Origin: Brachynemurus nebulosus
Taxonomy: Eukaryota; Arthropoda; Insecta; Neuroptera; Myrmeleontidae
NCBI GenBank assembly: GCA_035578155.1
Contig: JAPWDM010000001.1
Coordinates: 169,047,498 to 169,111,497, forward strand
Length of the DNA: 64,000 bases
Reading direction: 5' to 3'
Position numbers and translations under genes: made by a program. Positions 60,307 through 64,000 of the stretch are shown in pieces (position 1 is the stretch's first letter; each line of letters begins with the position of its first letter). The notes beneath the pieces are model-generated. The model was not told the DNA's origin. It worked only from the letters and a program-made list of their open reading frames with translations, and ran no database searches.

Positions 60307-60864
60307 CACGGAGAGAAAATTCCTATAAAAATTACTGTGCTCATACTACAATCGACGTGTAACAGGCGAACATATCCAATTTTTGTACGGTAAAATTATA
60401 AAAATTATAGTTATACTAGCCGTATGCCCGATGGGATTTCCCATCGACATCTTGGTGCTCACTTTCTGCTTACTTTCAATGTAAAAAGCCAAAATACCAA
60501 CTTACACGATTTATTAAATAAGATATTTATTTTAATAGCCATAGTAACATATTTTTATATATCTCTAATTTTAAAAATGACGTATTTACATACAAATTTT
60601 CATCAACTATTTAACCCACTTAGGGGACGAATTTCCAAAAATCCTTTCTTAGTGCTCACCGACGTTACATAGGGAACTCCTGTGCAAAATTTCATTCTTC
60701 TAAACCCAACGGTTTAGGCTGTGCGTTGTCTGTCAGTCAGTCAGTGTTAGAAATTTATTAAGTAGATTATTGTAATTTTTATAATTTTACTGTACAAAAA
60801 TTGGATATGTACACGTCGATTGTAGTATGAGCACAGTAATTTTTATAGGAATTTTCTCTCCGTG
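60307..60864. mobile_element. Second copy of the 216-bp palindromic MITE, split by a Helitron
   Basis: The arms match 43055-43270 ('cacggagagaaaattcctat', 'ctacaatcgacgtgtaac'), with a small deletion in the right arm. The palindrome loop is opened by a 351-bp insertion. Confidence 0.9.
60416..60766 (-). mobile_element. Non-autonomous Helitron, 351 bp
   Basis: On the minus strand the element begins TCTACTTAATAA and ends CTAG, inserted exactly between host A and T with no duplication. Eleven to twelve bases before CTAG a hairpin forms (cgatggga/tcccatcg, 60429-60446). These are the defining Helitron features. The inner 'ctgtcagtcagtcagt' block is common in such insect elements. Confidence 0.9.
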
Positions 60865-62038
60865 TGAAATAAAAAAAAATTTTCCTAAATTTCTTGAGGT
60901 ACTTTTCCGTACTGGAAACAGTTATAGGAAAAATTTTTAGAAAGAAATTGAAATTTTTTATTTTTAAGCCTCTTTTGCGAAATATTGAGCTTCAGTGTGA
61001 GTTTTTCTTTTGTCCCTTCCTGTAAATTTTCAATATTAGGTCTAAGAATTTTAAAAAATATGTAGATATTATTTAATAAGGCGATTAAGTTAAAATTATT
61101 TCCACTAAATTGTCTCAGTAATCTTCAGAGATACAAGCAACCAAATTTTCGCTAGCCAAGTAAAGCAAAATGAAGTAGACAGAGTGGTTCTCAGCAGATG
61201 AAATTTAGATCATTACGGGAAATGCTAAAAAAATGAATAAGATTTTCGTTTCTCTCATACGGCATATTCAATATTTAAAAAAAAAAATATTTTTCTTTAA
61301 GGGAGATGAGAACCAAATCATTACGCAATTGATCCTCACTGTAACATTAGTGACACATGTGTCGATTATACGTATCCATTTTTATGATAAATCATAAGAA
61401 CTATTCTTAAATAGGAATCGTATATTTTATCCGCAAAACAGTAATAGACTGTATCTGCTTAAGAACCCTGACTTAATGCGGACCCAACACGCACGTGTCG
61501 AATTTTTTATTTTTGTTTTTATTTATGGTTTTCATATTTTATATTATTGACAAATAGAAGTATGCAATTAGCTTTTCAGTATTATATTTGTGTTTGCTTT
61601 CTAATAAAATTAAGGGGTAATAATGCCTCTGTGAATCGTGAAATTAAAAAAAAAAATTGGCAGTCGTTATTACGGACTAAATGACGTATAATTCGAGGAT
61701 GAATTTGCAATATGTAATTAATATAACATTTCTCGAAAATTTAATGCAAAAATATTAAAAATGACAGCCATATGGTGGAATTTTTTCTGTCGTGCATTTT
61801 TAGAAAGCACTGTTCACGGTGTCAGAAATATCTCCAGTTTTTCATATTTGAAATTAAAAAAAAAAAATTATATGTTGAAGTAGGTAAAATAAATCTAGTT
61901 TACTTGGAGTCGATTTTTAAAATATTGATTTTTTGGAAAAGTAATTCAGTGTTGCTTTGTTTACAAAAAAAAAAAAAAAAAAAAAAATTAAATAAAAAAA
62001 ATAAACCAAAAATTTTATAGTAAAGAATCAGATCTTAT
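60865..62038. other. A+T-rich intergenic DNA, nothing recognised
   Basis: Only homopolymer A and T tracts (e.g. about 61965-61987) stand out. Confidence 0.5.
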
Positions 62039-62719
62039 GGCTGCCTTTACACGATCAATAATACTGTCAGTATTTCAAAATACTGACATTTTTATTGATC
62101 GTGTATTGACGATACTGAAATAATGATGAAAGTATTGAAGAATGGCTTATAATTCCATCAGTATTCACTTCAGTACTAAGACGTGGAGGGGACAGTGACA
62201 TTAATGACAGTTAAAACCGTTAAAACATATTTCTGGTAGGTATATGTACGATATGTACCAGCGGTACCAGCCGAGATAAATACAAATCGATTGTAGATCG
62301 TATATGTACTTCATGGAAAAGTAGGCCTGTACATATTATTATTGATTAGTATGTACGGCAGTATGTACAATATGTACGATATGTACCGTATGTACATTGT
62401 ACATACATGCGTATATGAATGGCATAGCTAGAAAAACAAAATCGAACAGATCGAACATAACGCTTTTTCTTCTTTGATTTCTTGTTTTGAGTTGCAAACG
62501 CTAGTACTATAGCTAAACACGCTTCTTCCATAATAATAACAATTCCAAAATTTTATTAATTTAAAAATTCCGAAAAATTAAATTTGACAGTTTGTTTTAC
62601 AATACTGAAGAAAATAATGATAGTGTACGGTATCATAAAAATACTGAAGTAATAAAAATAATGATTCATTATTTTTATCAGTAAATACTGACAGTATTAC
62701 TGATCGTGTAAAGGCAGCC
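62039..62719. mobile_element. TIR element of 681 bp
   Basis: The ends 'ggctgcctttacacgatca' and 'tgatcgtgtaaaggcagcc' are inverted, followed by 'aatactg(t/a)cagtatt' blocks. The middle (about 62240-62410) is dense in 'atgtac' palindromes. Flanks 'tat' and 'tac' do not give a clean duplication. Confidence 0.8.
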
Positions 62720-63396
62720 TACGATATGGACGAGACAATTAGTGTAATAATCAATAAAAAAATTTAATTTATCTGAGATTGACAGTTACGAAAATATTTT
62801 TTGTATTAATCTAAGTTTTTTTTCTTTCGAACAATTTCGTTATTTTTCAATATTTTAGCCAGAAATTTTCGCAGCATATTCTGAAGAGTACTATCGAAAA
62901 GACATTTAAACGAAAGATCGATCTATAAAAATATAGGTATAATTCATTATTAATGGGCCATTAAGTAATAGATTAGAATTTTATTATTATTTTTTTTCCC
63001 AGAGATAGTTTAATGTAGGTAGTTAAAATGCAGTTTAGTTATGCAGCTTCATTTCTTCATTAACTTTTTTTTTTCTGTTACAAAATTACCGGAAATTACT
63101 CTGTACATTCTGGATGTGTAGTTTCTTATTATGATAAATGACGTTAAAACGTATTATTAAAAGATTATTGGTAATGAATTGCATAATTTAGTATTATTAT
63201 AAATAAGTACCTATATGCATATATGAATATATAAATACACGGATTGGAGTCATGATATGGAACACTAATCATCAAGTGCCATTTGCATTTGACCTTCTTT
63301 ATTATTCTAATTATTAAATGAATAAGAAAAAGGGACACACTAGTGTGAATTTTGGTTTTTTGAATAGGTTCAGAAAAGTTAATATATACATAGAAT

Positions 63397-63599
63397 CAGG
63401 GCTGCATTACCCAATAGGCCCACCTAGGCCATGGCCTAGTGGCGGCGGTTTTTAGAACAGGGTGACAAAAGTTGTAAATTGACCTTTTTTTTGCTCGTCA
63501 GTTATTTTTTTAGGGGAAAGTAGGAAATGTTGGGAGCAAAAGGTGGGGGCGGTATTTTTCACGGTGCCTAGGGGGGCACTTAGGGTTAAGCCGGGTTTG
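63397..63599. mobile_element. hAT-like MITE, 203 bp, 8-bp TSD
   Basis: It starts 'cagggctgcattaccc' and ends 'gggttaagccgggtttg'. A perfect duplication, catagaat, lies at 63389-63396 and 63600-63607. The target resembles that of the 52.1-kb copy. Confidence 0.88.
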
Positions 63600-63607
63600 C
63601 ATAGAAT

Positions 63608-64000
63608 TATACTACTTTCAAAATACTTTTTGTTAAACTAAATTAAGATATGAAAATGTTGAAGTTGATGGTATGAAAAAATTTTGTATGTATTTCAACA
63701 TTTTCTATTCGCTTCAGTTAAATTTTGTCGAAAGTTTAAAATTTTAAAATATAAAATAACATTTGATTTATGCCGAATTGAAAATCAGGTTTTTATTACA
63801 AGAAAAAAAGATTGGAAGGTAAAAATAGAAACTTGAATATTTTATAAAATTTTTTCTGGGAATATACTTATCAACAGATTTTATTTTTATATAATGCTTT
63901 AATGTTGTTCCACACTGAAAAAATATATTAGGTTGCTGTAAATGAAATATCATTTGAATTTTCATTTTAGTAACCGACCTAATAATTTTTATATGTTTAA
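63608..64000. other. A+T-rich end of window, nothing recognised
   Basis: No gene or repeat end was recognised in this last stretch. Confidence 0.5.

Noticed and set aside
47217..64000. Search for a host gene or an exotic system in the last 17 kb
   Set aside because: Only transposons and A+T-rich sequence were found. The longest ORFs are under 100 codons, overlap repeats and resemble nothing known.

Overview
This is a eukaryotic window, almost certainly from an insect nuclear genome. It is strongly A+T-rich, its genes are split by GT-AG introns, and it is packed with small DNA transposons. The order is not certain; the CYP6-like P450 and the mix of hAT, Harbinger, piggyBac, mariner, MULE/Foldback and Helitron elements would suit a beetle or another repeat-rich insect. 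No prokaryotic system, CRISPR array or operon was found.

Six protein genes were reconstructed by joining exons. (1) 4138-7501 (+) holds the last four exons of a large, low-complexity, unrecognised protein; its 5' exons lie outside the window or were not found. (2) 11770-14218 (-) is a complete six-exon CYP6/CYP3-clan cytochrome P450 (520 aa) with all signature motifs. (3) 14704-17723 (-) is a two-exon SURF6/Rrp14-family nucleolar protein (297 aa). (4) 21190-24922 (+) is a three-exon endonuclease G (341 aa); its last 96-nt exon lies 2.65 kb downstream, across an intron full of transposons. (5) 26651-31001 (-) is ribosomal protein uL1/RpL10Ab, 217 aa, in four exons. (6) 37989-47216 (-) is a six-exon Ro60/TROVE ribonucleoprotein (552 aa) whose von Willebrand A domain has lost its MIDAS metal-site motif.

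Layout: 1-10.4 kb, unknown gene and its A+T-rich 3' flank; 10.4-11.3 kb, a hAT element with an 8-bp target duplication; 11.8-17.7 kb, P450 and SURF6 in tandem on the minus strand; 17.8-21.2 kb, repeats between the divergent SURF6 and EndoG genes, including an 873-bp fold-back element with a 9-bp target duplication; 21.2-31 kb, convergent EndoG and RpL10Ab, both with TE-filled introns; 31-38 kb, nested MITEs; 38-47.2 kb, Ro60, whose third intron carries a 1.8-kb Foldback-like element with 33-bp subterminal repeats; 47.2-64 kb, no recognisable gene, only repeats (nested hAT and Harbinger MITEs, a 160-bp-periodic inverted structure, a piggyBac-like element, and a Helitron inside the loop of a palindromic MITE).

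The genes do not form a pathway. Several are housekeeping RNA or ribosome factors (SURF6, RpL10Ab, Ro60), but no functional link follows from their proximity. The most interesting signals are the MIDAS-less Ro60, a MITE inserted a dozen bases inside the EndoG splice donor, a duplicated structured motif in an RpL10Ab intron, and the densely nested elements with readable target-site duplications.
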